Origin: Streptomyces niveus
GTDB lineage: Bacteria > Actinomycetota > Actinomycetes > Streptomycetales > Streptomycetaceae
Direction: 5' to 3'
Assembly: GCF_002009175.1 (NCBI RefSeq)
Contig: NZ_CP018047.1
Location: 3,410,001-3,474,000 of the forward strand
DNA length: 64,000 bases
Part shown: piece after piece, positions 37,443 through 46,767 of the stretch
Layout: every line of letters starts with the position of its first letter
Position numbering within the stretch: position 1 is the first letter of the stretch
Program-made: the position numbers and the translations under genes
The notes under the pieces: model-generated
Seen by the model: the letters and a program-made list of their open reading frames with translations, nothing else
Told to the model about the DNA's origin: nothing
The model's database searches: none

Positions 37443-38849
37443 TCAGGCCCAGTGGAGACGGTTGCCCGTGGTGTTGCGGGTGAGGAAGAGGGTTAGGTAG
37501 GCCTGGGAGGCCATTGCCGCTATGCGGTGTTCGCGGCCGTAGTAGGTGTTTTCCGTTGTGGGGCCGTAGGTGCGGCCGTCCGGGAAGCGGGACATGAGGG
37601 TTAGTTGGGCCTCGTTGTGGAGGCGTTCCCACTGCGCCGCCGGTGGGTCGATGCCGGTGTCCTGGGACGTGAGGGTGACCAGTAGGTCGAAGTTGCCGAA
37701 GTAGAAGGGGAAGTGGGTGCCCCAGTCGTTGCCCTCGGGGTAGTGGATCTCCGCCGAGTTCTCGCGGTAGATCGGGGTGGTGCCGCCGCCGGGCAGTGGG
37801 AAGGGCTTGTCCACCAGGGCGGCGTACGTGCGGTTGATGTTGTGGAGCGCGGCCCGCGGTGCGGGGCGGTTCGCCAGGGCGAAGACGAAGCCCTGGTACA
37901 GGCTCTGGTCGAACGCCACCATGTACAGCGGGTGCAGGCGGGCGTGGTTCTGGAGGGTGCCGTCGTCGGCGATGTTCGTGCCCTGGAGCCAGGTCGACAG
38001 CCGGATGCCGTTGATCGTCTCGTTGCTGGTGAGGTCCTGCGGGCAGGCGGCCGCGGCCAGCAGAAGTTCGACGTTGCGGCGCGTCCAGCGGGCGGCGTTG
38101 GGGTGGTTCGGCATCATCACCGCGGCGAGGGAGAGCGCCGCCGCGCTCCAGTTGTCCTCCTCCGCCTTGCTGTCGCCGGGTGTCACGACAGTGCCGTCGC
38201 GGCGGGTCATGTAGAGCTGATCACCGCCGGTACCGATGAGGTGGACGCCGTTTCCGGTGGTCAGCCGGTCTGCCTCCCAGGCCAGCATGGCGGCCAGGTG
38301 ATCGCGCTCGGTGGTGTCCAGCTTCTCCCAGAACAGCCAGCCGGCCAGCGCGGTGTAGTACGCCCACAGCGCAGTCTGCCAGCCGTTGCCCCAACGCGTC
38401 GCGGTGTCGGCGTTGTTCGCCCGGTGCCGGGCGGCGAGCGTACGGATGAGATTGCGGGTCCGGATGGTGGCGTTGGCGGCGGAGAGCGTCCGCGGGTCGT
38501 AGGTGCCGGTGGTCAGCGCGGTGGTGGCGGCCACGGCGGCCATCGCGGGCAGCCGGATGGCCCGCTCGTCCGTGCCCCGGAGGTCGATGTAGCCGTCCGG
38601 GAGGTACCGGGTGTACATCCCCGCGTACCAGGGCCCGATCAGATATCGGGAGCTCCCCGCGAGGATCGCCGTCACCCTCTCTCCGGCGGCGTCGGTCCCC
38701 GGATACGACCCCAGGCTCCCCCAGTCGATCGGTACGACGTGGTTCTGGGCGGCCCCGGCCGCGGTGGGCGCACCGAACGCGGCGGCGGTCCCGAGCGCGC
38801 CGGCGGTACCGAGGAACCGGCGGCGGGAGAGCGGGGGAAGGGCGGGCAT
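37443..38849 (-). CDS. Tat-exported protein, likely (alpha/alpha) toroid fold
   Basis: A 468-residue secreted protein. The N-terminus has a twin-arginine signal (SRRRFLGTAGALG) and an Ala-rich cleavage region. The mature part alternates helices with Trp/Tyr-rich loops (WGNGWQTALWAYYTALAGW, EEDNWSAAALSLAAVMM), like alpha/alpha-barrel polysaccharide lyases or hydrolases; this is a resemblance only. ATG has AGGAG eight bases upstream. Export by Tat suggests folding or cofactor binding before secretion. It is the first gene right of the island. Confidence 0.72.
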   Translation of the reverse strand: MPALPPLSRRRFLGTAGALGTAAAFGAPTAAGAAQNHVVPIDWGSLGSYPGTDAAGERVTAILAGSSRYLIGPWYAGMYTRYLPDGYIDLRGTDERAIRLPAMAAVAATTALTTGTYDPRTLSAANATIRTRNLIRTLAARHRANNADTATRWGNGWQTALWAYYTALAGWLFWEKLDTTERDHLAAMLAWEADRLTTGNGVHLIGTGGDQLYMTRRDGTVVTPGDSKAEEDNWSAAALSLAAVMMPNHPNAARWTRRNVELLLAAAACPQDLTSNETINGIRLSTWLQGTNIADDGTLQNHARLHPLYMVAFDQSLYQGFVFALANRPAPRAALHNINRTYAALVDKPFPLPGGGTTPIYRENSAEIHYPEGNDWGTHFPFYFGNFDLLVTLTSQDTGIDPPAAQWERLHNEAQLTLMSRFPDGRTYGPTTENTYYGREHRIAAMASQAYLTLFLTRNTTGNRLHWA

Positions 38850-39020
38850 ACGGGCACTCCTGTCACGGGCCGGATGTCCGAACACGGTCAAGCATGACAG
38901 TGGCACCAAACACCGCACAAGGGTCTATACCAATAGGGATCGAGCCAACAGCCGTGTCGGCAGGGCGATTTGACGGCGGGTCTCGTGCGGTCTCGTGCTG
39001 TCTCGTACGGGCGCTCCGCG

Positions 39021-39599
39021 TCACCGCGTCGCATCGTCCACCGCCCGCAGGATTTCCGCCCAGGGGAGTTCGCGCTTCGGCGGGGCCGCCTGGGGCTCGT
39101 GGAGTGGCCAGACGTCGGGGCCCTGGATCAGGTGCACGCCCGCCTGGCGGAGGTTGGTGAGGTGGGTGGGCCAGGCGGGGTGGCGGGCGTGGGCGGCGTT
39201 GATGTGGGGGAAGACGATCACCGGGAGGCCGGGGGTGCCCAGGGCCTCGGTGAGTTGGGTGAGGGCCTGGTTGTCGGCGATGCCCAGGGCGAGTTTGGCG
39301 ACCGTGTTCGCAGTCGCCGGGGCCGCCACGTAGCAAGCCACGGGTGGGTGTGGGCGGGGGTCCGAGGGGAGGCGGGAGTGGTCACGGACCGGGAGGCCGG
39401 TCAGGGTCTCCAGGCGGTCCAGTTCGCCGCCCGCCCGGAGCCAGCGGCCCGCCGTCGGGGTCAGGGTCACCGCCACCCGCCAGCCGCGGGCCAGCGCCGG
39501 TTCGACCAGGCCGGTGCGGAGCGACTCCAGCCCGCCGGCCGCCGACGCCACCACTCCGAGGACTCCGGGGACGCCGCGGGACGTACGCGCTTCACTCAT
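39021..39599 (-). CDS. Flavoprotein of the PPC-decarboxylase/EpiD fold
   Basis: A 192-residue protein. The phosphate-binding start GVVASAAGGLESLR and the segment APATANTVAKLALGIADNQAL match the homo-oligomeric flavin-containing decarboxylase family (Dfp/EpiD-like). The reaction is unknown; relatives include coenzyme A biosynthesis and peptide-modifying enzymes, but this one stands alone and lacks the active-site His context I would look for. ATG chosen at the start of the conserved part. Confidence 0.78.
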   Translation of the reverse strand: MSEARTSRGVPGVLGVVASAAGGLESLRTGLVEPALARGWRVAVTLTPTAGRWLRAGGELDRLETLTGLPVRDHSRLPSDPRPHPPVACYVAAPATANTVAKLALGIADNQALTQLTEALGTPGLPVIVFPHINAAHARHPAWPTHLTNLRQAGVHLIQGPDVWPLHEPQAAPPKRELPWAEILRAVDDATR

Positions 39600-39717
39600 C
39601 GTCACAGTCTCGCAGGACTGCGGACCCCCTTCCGGGGCACACGGTCGGCGACGAACCAACCACCGTCATTCCGGACATGGTTGGCCATCCATCGACACGT
39701 TCGGCAGGAGAGAGCAG

Positions 39718-39900
39718 ATGCTCGCAATCGCGGCGGCGGTGGTCTTTTTCATCGCCTTCATACTCAACGCCACAGAGACATCGACCGAGGTCATCTTCGG
39801 AACGACGAGTCTCACGCTCGTCGGACTCACCCTTGTCGCCCTGCACCTGGCCGGTGTCGGAGCCGGGTGGCAGGCGCGCGGGCGCGGCCGTCGGCGGTGA
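39718..39900 (+). CDS. 60-residue membrane protein
   Basis: Two hydrophobic helices (AIAAAVVFFIAFILNA and TSLTLVGLTLVALHLAGVG) joined by a short polar loop, with an Arg-rich end (QARGRGRRR). GGAGAGAG precedes ATG, giving good support for translation. It lies opposite the read-through extension of the frameshifted serine hydrolase gene. Function unknown. Confidence 0.68.
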   Translation: MLAIAAAVVFFIAFILNATETSTEVIFGTTSLTLVGLTLVALHLAGVGAGWQARGRGRRR

Positions 39901-39913
39901 CGGCGGGGGTTTG

Positions 39914-41102
39914 TTACGACGCGTACCGCCAGAAGTCGCGCAGCAGGGGGGGCGGGAACGGGGCCCGTCGCCTCCAGCTGCGTCAGCAGGACGGTCACCG
40001 TACCCGTGGACGGTGTGATGTGCGCCGCCGTTCCCGTGCCGCCCACCCAGCCGTAGCGGCCCGCCACGTTCCAGGGGTCGACCGGCGCGATGTCCACCGA
40101 GCCGCCGAAACCCCAGCCCTGCCCTTCCAGGAACAGGGTGCCACCGTCGCGCTGGGGCTTGGTGAGGTGGTCGGTGGTCATCTGTGTGACCGACGCGGGT
40201 GACAGCAGCGCCCGGTCCCCAGCCTTGCCGTTCGCCAGGAGCATCCTGGCGAAGGCGTGCAGGTCGTCGACGGTCGAGACCAGGCCGCCCGCGCCGGACG
40301 GGAACGGCGGCACCGTGCTCCACTGGCCGTCGGGGGTGTCGACCAATTCGAGGCCGCCCGTCCCGTCCGCCCGGTAGTAGTGCGGCACTCGGTCGCGCTT
40401 GCCGGCCGGCACCTCGAACGCCGTGTCCGCCATGCCGAGCGGTTCGAAGATCCGCTCCGCCAGGAACTCCGGCAGCGAACGGCCCGTGACCCTCGCGATC
40501 AGCACCCCGAGGATGTCGGAGCCGATGTTGTACAGCCAGGCCTCGCCCGGCTGGTGCAGCAGCGGGATGCGGGACAGCGCCGCCATCCACTCGTCCGGCG
40601 CGGCGACGTGCTGCGGCTGCGGAGGGCCCTGCTTCAACTCGCTGAACAGCGGTGCGACCGCGGGCAGCGAGAAGTCGGACGGGAAGCCGTGCCCGGAGCG
40701 GAAGGTGAGCAGGTCGAACACGGTGATCGCCCGGACGGCCGGGACGACGTCGTCGACCGGGCCGGCCGGTGTCCGTACGACCATCGGCGACGCCAGCTCG
40801 GGCAGCCACCGGTCGACCGGGTCGTCCAGCGCGATACGGCCGTCCTCGATCAGCATCATGACCGCGGCGGCGACGACCGGCTTCGTGAGCGAGGCGATAC
40901 GGAAGATCGAGTCCCTGGTCAGGGGTGTCGTGCCCGCCGCATCGGCCGAGCCGACCTCCGCCACCTCGATACGGTCGGCCCGCGCCACCATGGCCACGGC
41001 GCCCGGCAGCGGTCCCTCGTTCACGTACGCCTTGAGCAGGTCGTGCAGATTCGTCGCGTCGGTCGTCTCAGTTGCCTTAGCTGCGTCAGTTGCCTTGGTC
41101 AT
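39914..41102 (-). CDS. Serine hydrolase of beta-lactamase/PBP fold, with apparent frameshift near 3' end
   Basis: About 395 residues when corrected. SLTK (IASLTKPV, active Ser), YNIGSD (the YxN box) and GWVGGTG (the third box) define a class C beta-lactamase/esterase-like enzyme. Near the end a run of seven G (39946-39952 on the plus strand) shifts the frame: as written, the protein continues with a non-family Arg-rich tail to 39666, overlapping a small gene on the other strand. Removing one G restores a family-like end (LLRDFWRYAS) and a stop at 39914. It is either a sequencing error in a homopolymer or a recent mutation. Confidence 0.82.
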
Positions 41103-41164
41103 GGTTCACCTTTTCGCGTTGTCGCCCCCGCTGTCGTAAAGGAGACCGTGGGCGGGTCGCGGAA

Positions 41165-42049
41165 TCATCGGTCCGAGTCCGAGTGCCGGTCCGAGTGCCG
41201 GTCCGAGGCCGGGCGCTTGCGCAGGCGCAGCGAGGTCCAGCTCGCGTCGGCCGTCCAGCCGCCGTCGACCGGCAGCGCGGTGCCGTTCACGAAGCCGCTG
41301 CGCGCCGGGTCCGCCAGGAACGACACCGCCTGCGCGATGTCGTCGGGCGCGGCGAACCGCCCCATCGGCACCCGGTCCACGATGTCCTCGTCCGTGTAGC
41401 CGCCGGATGCCTGGTCGGCGGCGTCCATCTCGGTCTTCACCCAGCCCGGACAGACCGCGTTGACCCGTACGCCCCTGCCTCCCCACTCCCCCGCCAGCGT
41501 GCGCGTGAGGCCGATCAGGCCGTGCTTGCTCGCGTTGTACGCCGCGCGGTCTGAGACTCCGTGCAGTCCGGCGATCGACGCGATGTTGACGATCGAGCCG
41601 CCTCCCGCCGCGAGCATCAGCCGGCCCACCGCTCGGGACAGCAGGAACGGTCCGGTGAGATTGACTTCCAGGACCCGCCGCCACTGGTCGGCCGTCGTCT
41701 CCTCGGCCGGGACTAGCAGCGAGACACCCGCGTTGTTGACGAGCGCGTCCACCCGGCCGAAACGCTCGCGGGCCTGGTCGGCGAGGCCGGTCACGTACGC
41801 CTCCGACGCCACGTCCCCGACCACGGCCACCGCGTCCGCCCCGGCCGCGCGGACGGAGGCGATGGTGTCCGCCGGGTCCACGATGTCGGCCAGGACCAGC
41901 GCGTAGCCCTCCTCGGCCAGGACCTCGGCCACCCGGCGGCCGATGCCCTGCGCCACACCCGTCACCACGGCGACGCGGCCCGCGCTCGTGCCCGCGTCTG
42001 CGCCCGTCCCTGAAGCTGTACTCCGCGTACTCGGCGTCAATTCAGTCAT
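41165..42049 (-). CDS. Short-chain dehydrogenase/reductase
   Basis: A 294-residue classical SDR. The nucleotide-binding motif GVAQGIGRR sits near residue 30, NNAG near 107, and the catalytic tetrad includes Ser in NIASIAG and YNASK. A basic His/Asp/Ser-rich tail (SDRHSDRHSDSDR) follows the usual end. The acidic residue after strand 2 (ADIVD) favours NAD over NADP. It follows the serine hydrolase on the same strand; the substrate is unknown. Confidence 0.88.
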   Translation of the reverse strand: MTELTPSTRSTASGTGADAGTSAGRVAVVTGVAQGIGRRVAEVLAEEGYALVLADIVDPADTIASVRAAGADAVAVVGDVASEAYVTGLADQARERFGRVDALVNNAGVSLLVPAEETTADQWRRVLEVNLTGPFLLSRAVGRLMLAAGGGSIVNIASIAGLHGVSDRAAYNASKHGLIGLTRTLAGEWGGRGVRVNAVCPGWVKTEMDAADQASGGYTDEDIVDRVPMGRFAAPDDIAQAVSFLADPARSGFVNGTALPVDGGWTADASWTSLRLRKRPASDRHSDRHSDSDR

Positions 42050-42110
42050 GAGGCCAGCCTGGACCGGGATACGCAGCCGACGGAAGCTGTCCGCCGACCC
42101 GGCGCGCGGG

Positions 42111-42491
42111 TCAGTAACGCTCGACCAGGTGCTCGCGGCCCGCCGGCGGCTCGTACGGCTCCGGCCAGAAGTCCGTGATCTCCGCTATCCGGCCGTCCCC
42201 GTCCCCCGTGAAGAAGCTGACCGCCTGCATCTCCTCCGCGCCCACCCTGACGTGCAGCCACGTCACCACCTGCCCGGAGTCCGGGTCCGCCACGACCCGT
42301 TCCGTACGCACCCGCCAGTCCCCCGGATACTCCACGTTGAACCGCAGGAACGCGTCCTTGCCGCGAATCCGCTCGCGCGTCTGCGGCAGGTCGTAGACCA
42401 CCCCCGCCGCGAGGGTGTCGGCGAACGTCGTCCAGTCGCGGGCATCCGCTGCGGCCCAGTACGTCTCCACTGCCTTCCGAAGCTCGGTCAT
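42111..42491 (-). CDS. SnoaL-like/NTF2-fold protein
   Basis: A 126-residue protein with the cone fold pattern: AVETYWAAADARDWTTFADTL at the N-terminus, VYDLPQTRERIRGKDAFLRF, and a beta half with FFTGDGDGRIAEITDFW. Such proteins bind or isomerise small molecules. No catalytic residues can be assigned. ATG chosen; a GTG five codons earlier is possible. Divergent from the TetR gene. Confidence 0.82.
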   Translation of the reverse strand: MTELRKAVETYWAAADARDWTTFADTLAAGVVYDLPQTRERIRGKDAFLRFNVEYPGDWRVRTERVVADPDSGQVVTWLHVRVGAEEMQAVSFFTGDGDGRIAEITDFWPEPYEPPAGREHLVERY

Positions 42492-42595
42492 ACGCGAAGT
42501 CTGCACCGTGCCACTGACAGTCGGCGGTCACCGCCAGCACCGGCGGTCCCGCGCGAGCAATGACCGCACGGTCGTCCGGTTAGTACACTGGCCGT

Positions 42596-43249
42596 GTGAC
42601 AGCTACCAGCACCGACGGACGCATCGCACGGGGGAACCAGACCCGCCAACTGATCCTGAAGCACACCGTCCGGATCGCCTCGGTCGAAGGTCTCGGCGGT
42701 CTGTCGCTCGGTCGGCTGGCCGGGGAGCTGCGGCTGAGCAAGAGCGGGGTGTTCGCCCTGTTCGGCTCCAAGGAGGAGCTTCAGCTCGCGACCGTGCGCG
42801 CCGCCGCCAAGGTGTACATCGACCATGTCGTCCTGCCCGTACTGGAGTTGCCGGCCGGGCTCGACCGGATCCGGCGGCTGTGCGACGGCTGGCTCACGTA
42901 CTCCGAGAACCGGGTCTTCCCCGGCGGCTGCTTCTTCTACTCGGTCTCCGCCGAGTACGACGCACGCGAGGGCAAGGTCCACGACGCGGTGGCGCAGTCC
43001 CGCCTCGACTGGGTGGCGTTCGTGGCGCAGAACATCGAGGACGCCAAGGGAGCGGGCGAGGTGCGGGACGACACCGACGTCCCCCAGCTCACCTTCGAGC
43101 TCGTGTCGCTCCTCGAAGGCGCCAACGCCGAGTCCGTCCTGCACGACGACTTCAGCTGCTACACCAAGGCCGCCAAGGCGATCCTCAGCCGGCTGCGGTC
43201 CGTTGCGACGGATCCGGCGCTGCTGCCGCTCGCGCCGACGCCCCGCTGA
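42596..43249 (+). CDS. TetR-family regulator
   Basis: A 217-residue repressor-type protein. The N-terminal helix-turn-helix is GLGGLSLGRLAGELRLSKSGVFALFGSKEEL; the C-terminal ligand domain has FPGGCFFYSVSAEYDAREG, a motif of a common actinobacterial TetR subfamily (TetR_C_16-like). GTG lacks a ribosome site and a tagtac box stands about 10 bases upstream, so the transcript may be leaderless. Its 3' end overlaps the alpha/beta hydrolase gene on the other strand by 65 bases. Confidence 0.88.
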   Translation: MTATSTDGRIARGNQTRQLILKHTVRIASVEGLGGLSLGRLAGELRLSKSGVFALFGSKEELQLATVRAAAKVYIDHVVLPVLELPAGLDRIRRLCDGWLTYSENRVFPGGCFFYSVSAEYDAREGKVHDAVAQSRLDWVAFVAQNIEDAKGAGEVRDDTDVPQLTFELVSLLEGANAESVLHDDFSCYTKAAKAILSRLRSVATDPALLPLAPTPR

Positions 43250-44093
43250 TCACGAAGTCCCTTACGGCTGCGGCCACTTGACCGTCGGCGATGATCCGCC
43301 GGTGACCGAGCCCCCGGGTGACGACCAGCCTCGCCCGGTCGCCGAGCGCGGCGGTGAGCGCGCGGGAGTCGGCGGGGTCGACCATGTCGTCGTCCTCGTC
43401 GTGGACGACCAGGAACGATGACTCGCCCGCCGCCGTACGCGTACGCGGGACCGAGAAGCGCGACCAGATGTCCTCCTCGCCCGCGAAAAGCTCCCGCTCG
43501 ATACGCCCCCGCAGCTCGTGGTTCAGCCGCGCCCGCAGCCCCAGCCCGGCGCAGAACCGGTCGACCAGATACGCGAAGTCGGGCACACCGCTGATGGCCA
43601 CGATCCGCTCCGTCCGCACCCCGCGCTCCCGCACGGCGACGAACGTCGCGGTGACCCCGAGGGAGTGCGCCACGACCATCTCGAACGGTCCGTGCTCCGC
43701 GTCCAGCGCCGTGATGATGTCGCGCAGGTCGAGGATCGTCATCGTCTCGCCGGTGGCCTCGCCGTGGCCGGGCGCGTCGAAGGCGATCGGGCTGAGGCCG
43801 AGGTCCAGCAGCTCGGACACGAGTGTGGCGAAGCGCGAGCCGCGCGACTCCCAGCCGTGCACGAGCAGTACGGGCCGCTCGCCCGTACCCCACCGGTAGC
43901 TGACGGCCCTCCCCCCGCCGACGGCGATCTCGCCGGCCACGGCCCGGTCCATCACCGGGCGCTCCTCGGGCCGCAGTCGGCTGCGACCGCGTGGCTTCCT
44001 GAAGAGGCGGAAGGCCGCCTTGCCGGCCGGCCCCGGTGAGACGTAGGACGCGGCGTTCAGGGCGGTGCGGACGGCTGTCACGGCGAGATCCAT
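43185..44093 (-). CDS. Alpha/beta hydrolase
   Basis: A 302-residue enzyme. LLVHGWESRGSRF gives the oxyanion region, VAHSLGVT the nucleophile Ser, VVHDEDDDMV the acid, and GLGHRRI the His. The start region is hydrophobic but not a clear signal. It converges with and overlaps the TetR gene, so their mRNAs share 65 complementary bases. The TetR regulator may control it; this is inferred from proximity. Confidence 0.85.
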   Translation of the reverse strand: MDLAVTAVRTALNAASYVSPGPAGKAAFRLFRKPRGRSRLRPEERPVMDRAVAGEIAVGGGRAVSYRWGTGERPVLLVHGWESRGSRFATLVSELLDLGLSPIAFDAPGHGEATGETMTILDLRDIITALDAEHGPFEMVVAHSLGVTATFVAVRERGVRTERIVAISGVPDFAYLVDRFCAGLGLRARLNHELRGRIERELFAGEEDIWSRFSVPRTRTAAGESSFLVVHDEDDDMVDPADSRALTAALGDRARLVVTRGLGHRRIIADGQVAAAVRDFVISGASARAAAAPDPSQRTAAG

Positions 44094-44202
44094 GCCGCGT
44101 TCTCCTCGGGTCGCTTCGGACGGGACCGTGGCTCTTGCGTCGAGACGTTAGCACGACCGTTCGGCTAGTTTTATGGATTAACTGAACGTACGATCGTGCG
44201 GT

Positions 44203-44376
44203 ATGGGACCCAATCAGCGCTTCAAGAACGAGCTGGACACCCTCATCGACCAGCAGCTCCTGCCGGAGGACCGGGGCGCGGCCCCGCCGGCCACGCCGGG
44301 ACGGACGAACCGGCCCGGACCCGCCGATACCCCGCAGCCGTCCCTCCCGAAGCAGCAGAATGGAGCGCATGACTGA
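44203..44376 (+). CDS. Possible 57-residue leader protein of the S9 peptidase gene
   Basis: A frame beginning MGPNQRFKNELDTLIDQQLL and then Pro-rich, with high third-position GC. It ends inside the start of the peptidase gene (ATGACTGA region), which would allow coupled translation. There is no clear ribosome site. No family recognised. Confidence 0.35.
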   Translation: MGPNQRFKNELDTLIDQQLLPEDRGAAPPATPGRTNRPGPADTPQPSLPKQQNGAHD

Positions 44377-46240
44377 GAAGAACGACCACCAGCCCGACTC
44401 CCCCGCCGCACCCGCGGCACCCGCCGCACCCGCGGCACCCGCCGCACCTGTCGCTCCCGAGGCGGCCCCCGACTGGGAGAAGCGTTTCCGGGCACCCCGC
44501 GTCTCGCTGCCCGACTGGGCCGAGGACGCGCCCGACCGCGCGCTGTTCGTGTCCAATGCGACGGGTACGTACGAGCTGTACGCGTGGGACCGCGCCACCG
44601 GCGCCCAGCGGCAGGTCACCGACCGCCCCAACGGCACCATGGACGGCGTGCTGACCCCCGACGGCCGGTGGATCTGGTGGTTCAACGACACCGACGGCGA
44701 CGAGTTCGGTGTCTGGATGCGGCAGCCGTTCGACCAGAAAGAGGTGGGTGCCGACGAGGCCGCGACGCCCGGTGTCGACGCGGCGTACCCCAGCGGGCTC
44801 GCGCTCGGCCGGGACGGGACGGCCGTCGTCGGCTGCTCGACCGACGAGGACGGCTCCACGATCCATGTCCTTCCCGCCGGTGGCGCCGCCCCGGTCGAGA
44901 TCTACCGGCACCGTGAGTCGGCCGGCGTCGGCGATCTGTCGCACGACGGGACGCTCATCGCCGTCGAGCACACCGAGCACGGCGACGCGATGCACTCCGC
45001 CCTGCGCGTGGTGCGCCTGGACGGCACGGCGGTCGCCGAGCTGGACGACACCAAGGGCGGCGAGATCGAACTGGGCCTGTCGGTGCTCGGCTTCGCGCCG
45101 GTCGACGGCGACACCCGCCTCCTCGTCGGGCATCAGCGGCGCGGTCGCTGGGAGCCGATCGTGTGGGACGTGGCGTCGGGCGAGGAGACCGATCTGGCGA
45201 TCGAGCTGCCCGGGGACGTATCGGCCGAGTGGTATCCGGACGGGTCCGCGCTGCTGATCGTGCACAGCTTCGAGGCGCGTAGCGAGCTGTGGCGCTACGA
45301 CCTCGCCACGCGCGCGCTGACCAGGGTCGAGACGCCCGCCGGTACGGTGTCGGGCGCGACGGCCCGGCCGGACGGCTCGGTGGAGTACCTGTGGTCCTCG
45401 GCGGCCCGTCCGCCCGTGGTGCGCTCCACGTCGGGCGGCGTCGTACTCGACCCGCCGGGCGCGAAGGCGCCCGGGTCCGTGCCGGTGACCGACGTGTGGG
45501 TGGAGGGGCCCGGCGGGCGGATCCACGCGCTGGTGCAGCGGCCCGCGGGCGAGGGCCCGTTCCCGACGGTCTTCGAGGTCCACGGCGGGCCGACCGCGCA
45601 CGACAGGGACTCCTTCACGGCGGGCCCGGCGGCGTGGGTGGACCACGGCTACGCGGTCGTACGGGTCAACTACCGCGGCTCGACCGGCTACGGCCGCGAA
45701 TGGACGGACGCGCTCAAGCACCGCGTCGGTCTGATCGAGCTGGAGGACATCGCCGCCGTACGCGAGTGGGCGGTGTCGTCCCGTCTCGCCGACCCGGCGA
45801 AGCTCGTGCTCTCCGGCGGCTCGTGGGGCGGCTATCTGACGCTGCTCGGACTCGGCACGCAGCCCGACGTGTGGGCGGTGGGGCTCGCGGCCGTACCGGT
45901 GGCCGACTACGTCACCGCGTACCACGACGAGATGGAGGCGCTGAAGTCCATGGACCGCACGCTGCTCGGGGGTACGCCGGAGGAGGTCCCGGAGCGCTAC
46001 GAGGCGTCGTCGCCGCTGACGTACGTGGACGCGGTGCGCGCGCCCGTCTACATCTCGGCGGGCCTGAACGACCCGCGCTGCCCGATCCAGCAGGTGGAGA
46101 ACTACGTGAACCGCCTGTCCGCGCGCGGCGCGACGCACGAGGTGTACCGGTACGACGCGGGGCACGGGTCGCTGGTGGTGGAGGAACGGATCAAGCAGGT
46201 CGCCCTGGAACTCGACTTCGCGGAGCGGCACCTGCGGTAG
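44360..46240 (+). CDS. S9-family prolyl-oligopeptidase-type peptidase
   Basis: A 626-residue protein. An Ala/Pro-rich N-terminus precedes a beta-propeller region (residues 50-370, repeated strands such as LFVSNATGTYELYAWD), then the hydrolase domain with GGSWGGYLTL (active Ser near 488), the Asp in DPRCPI and the His in AGHGS. Such enzymes cut short peptides, usually in the cytoplasm; no signal peptide is present. A second ATG three codons on (44369) has GGAG close by and may be the true start. Confidence 0.9.
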   Translation: MERMTEKNDHQPDSPAAPAAPAAPAAPAAPVAPEAAPDWEKRFRAPRVSLPDWAEDAPDRALFVSNATGTYELYAWDRATGAQRQVTDRPNGTMDGVLTPDGRWIWWFNDTDGDEFGVWMRQPFDQKEVGADEAATPGVDAAYPSGLALGRDGTAVVGCSTDEDGSTIHVLPAGGAAPVEIYRHRESAGVGDLSHDGTLIAVEHTEHGDAMHSALRVVRLDGTAVAELDDTKGGEIELGLSVLGFAPVDGDTRLLVGHQRRGRWEPIVWDVASGEETDLAIELPGDVSAEWYPDGSALLIVHSFEARSELWRYDLATRALTRVETPAGTVSGATARPDGSVEYLWSSAARPPVVRSTSGGVVLDPPGAKAPGSVPVTDVWVEGPGGRIHALVQRPAGEGPFPTVFEVHGGPTAHDRDSFTAGPAAWVDHGYAVVRVNYRGSTGYGREWTDALKHRVGLIELEDIAAVREWAVSSRLADPAKLVLSGGSWGGYLTLLGLGTQPDVWAVGLAAVPVADYVTAYHDEMEALKSMDRTLLGGTPEEVPERYEASSPLTYVDAVRAPVYISAGLNDPRCPIQQVENYVNRLSARGATHEVYRYDAGHGSLVVEERIKQVALELDFAERHLR

Positions 46241-46767
46241 GTCGGGGCGGGCGGGGGGGCGGCGCGGCACCCGTTCTCCGGGCCGCGCGAGGGGCAGCCC
46301 GCTGCTGGGTCCTCAATCGCCGGACGGGCTGCATTTGCGGCCGGTCCGGCGCTCGGGACGAACCGGCCCTCGGGCCGAGCTCGGTGAGCCCGGCCAGCCC
46401 CGGGCTCCGGCACCCGACACCACGTGAACGGGCTGCGTTCGCGGCCCTTCCGGCGCTCGGGGACGAACGGCCCCCGCGCGGGGCCCGGTGAGGCCGCCCA
46501 GCCCCGGGCTCCGCGCCAGGGGGAGCCCGCGCCTGGGTGTCCTCAATCGCCGGACGGGCTGCAATTGCAGCCCGTCCGGCGATCGCAGATCCGCCCGCCG
46601 CCCGGCAGGGCGCGGCCGGGGCCGCCGCATGAGCAGCCCGTCCGGTGTTCGGGGACGAGCGGCCCCGCGTACCCGACACCACCTGGGCTGGCTGCGTTCG
46701 CAGCCCTCCCGCGGCCCAGGAGCGACCCGGCACACGCTCGGTCGCAGGCGCTGCGTACCGTAGAGGG
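46241..46767. repeat. Spacer with related palindromic repeats
   Basis: A 527-base spacer. It holds a perfect 38-base palindrome (46546-46583, arms atcgccggacgggctgcaa) and several degenerate copies of the same unit, including one beginning cctcaatcgccggacgggct near 46312 and others near 46430, 46630 and 46690. The unit recurs at 63902-63947 in a related form. I see no gene. These are dispersed repeats of the REP type, common in Streptomyces. Confidence 0.7.

Noticed and set aside
39666..39913. C-terminal extension of the serine hydrolase
   Set aside because: Better explained by a one-base frameshift in a G run, since the alternate frame gives a family-like end and stop.
39021..43249. Natural-product gene cluster (flavoprotein, SDR, SnoaL-like, TetR)
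   Set aside because: No core synthase is present and the genes are on mixed strands with separate promoters.
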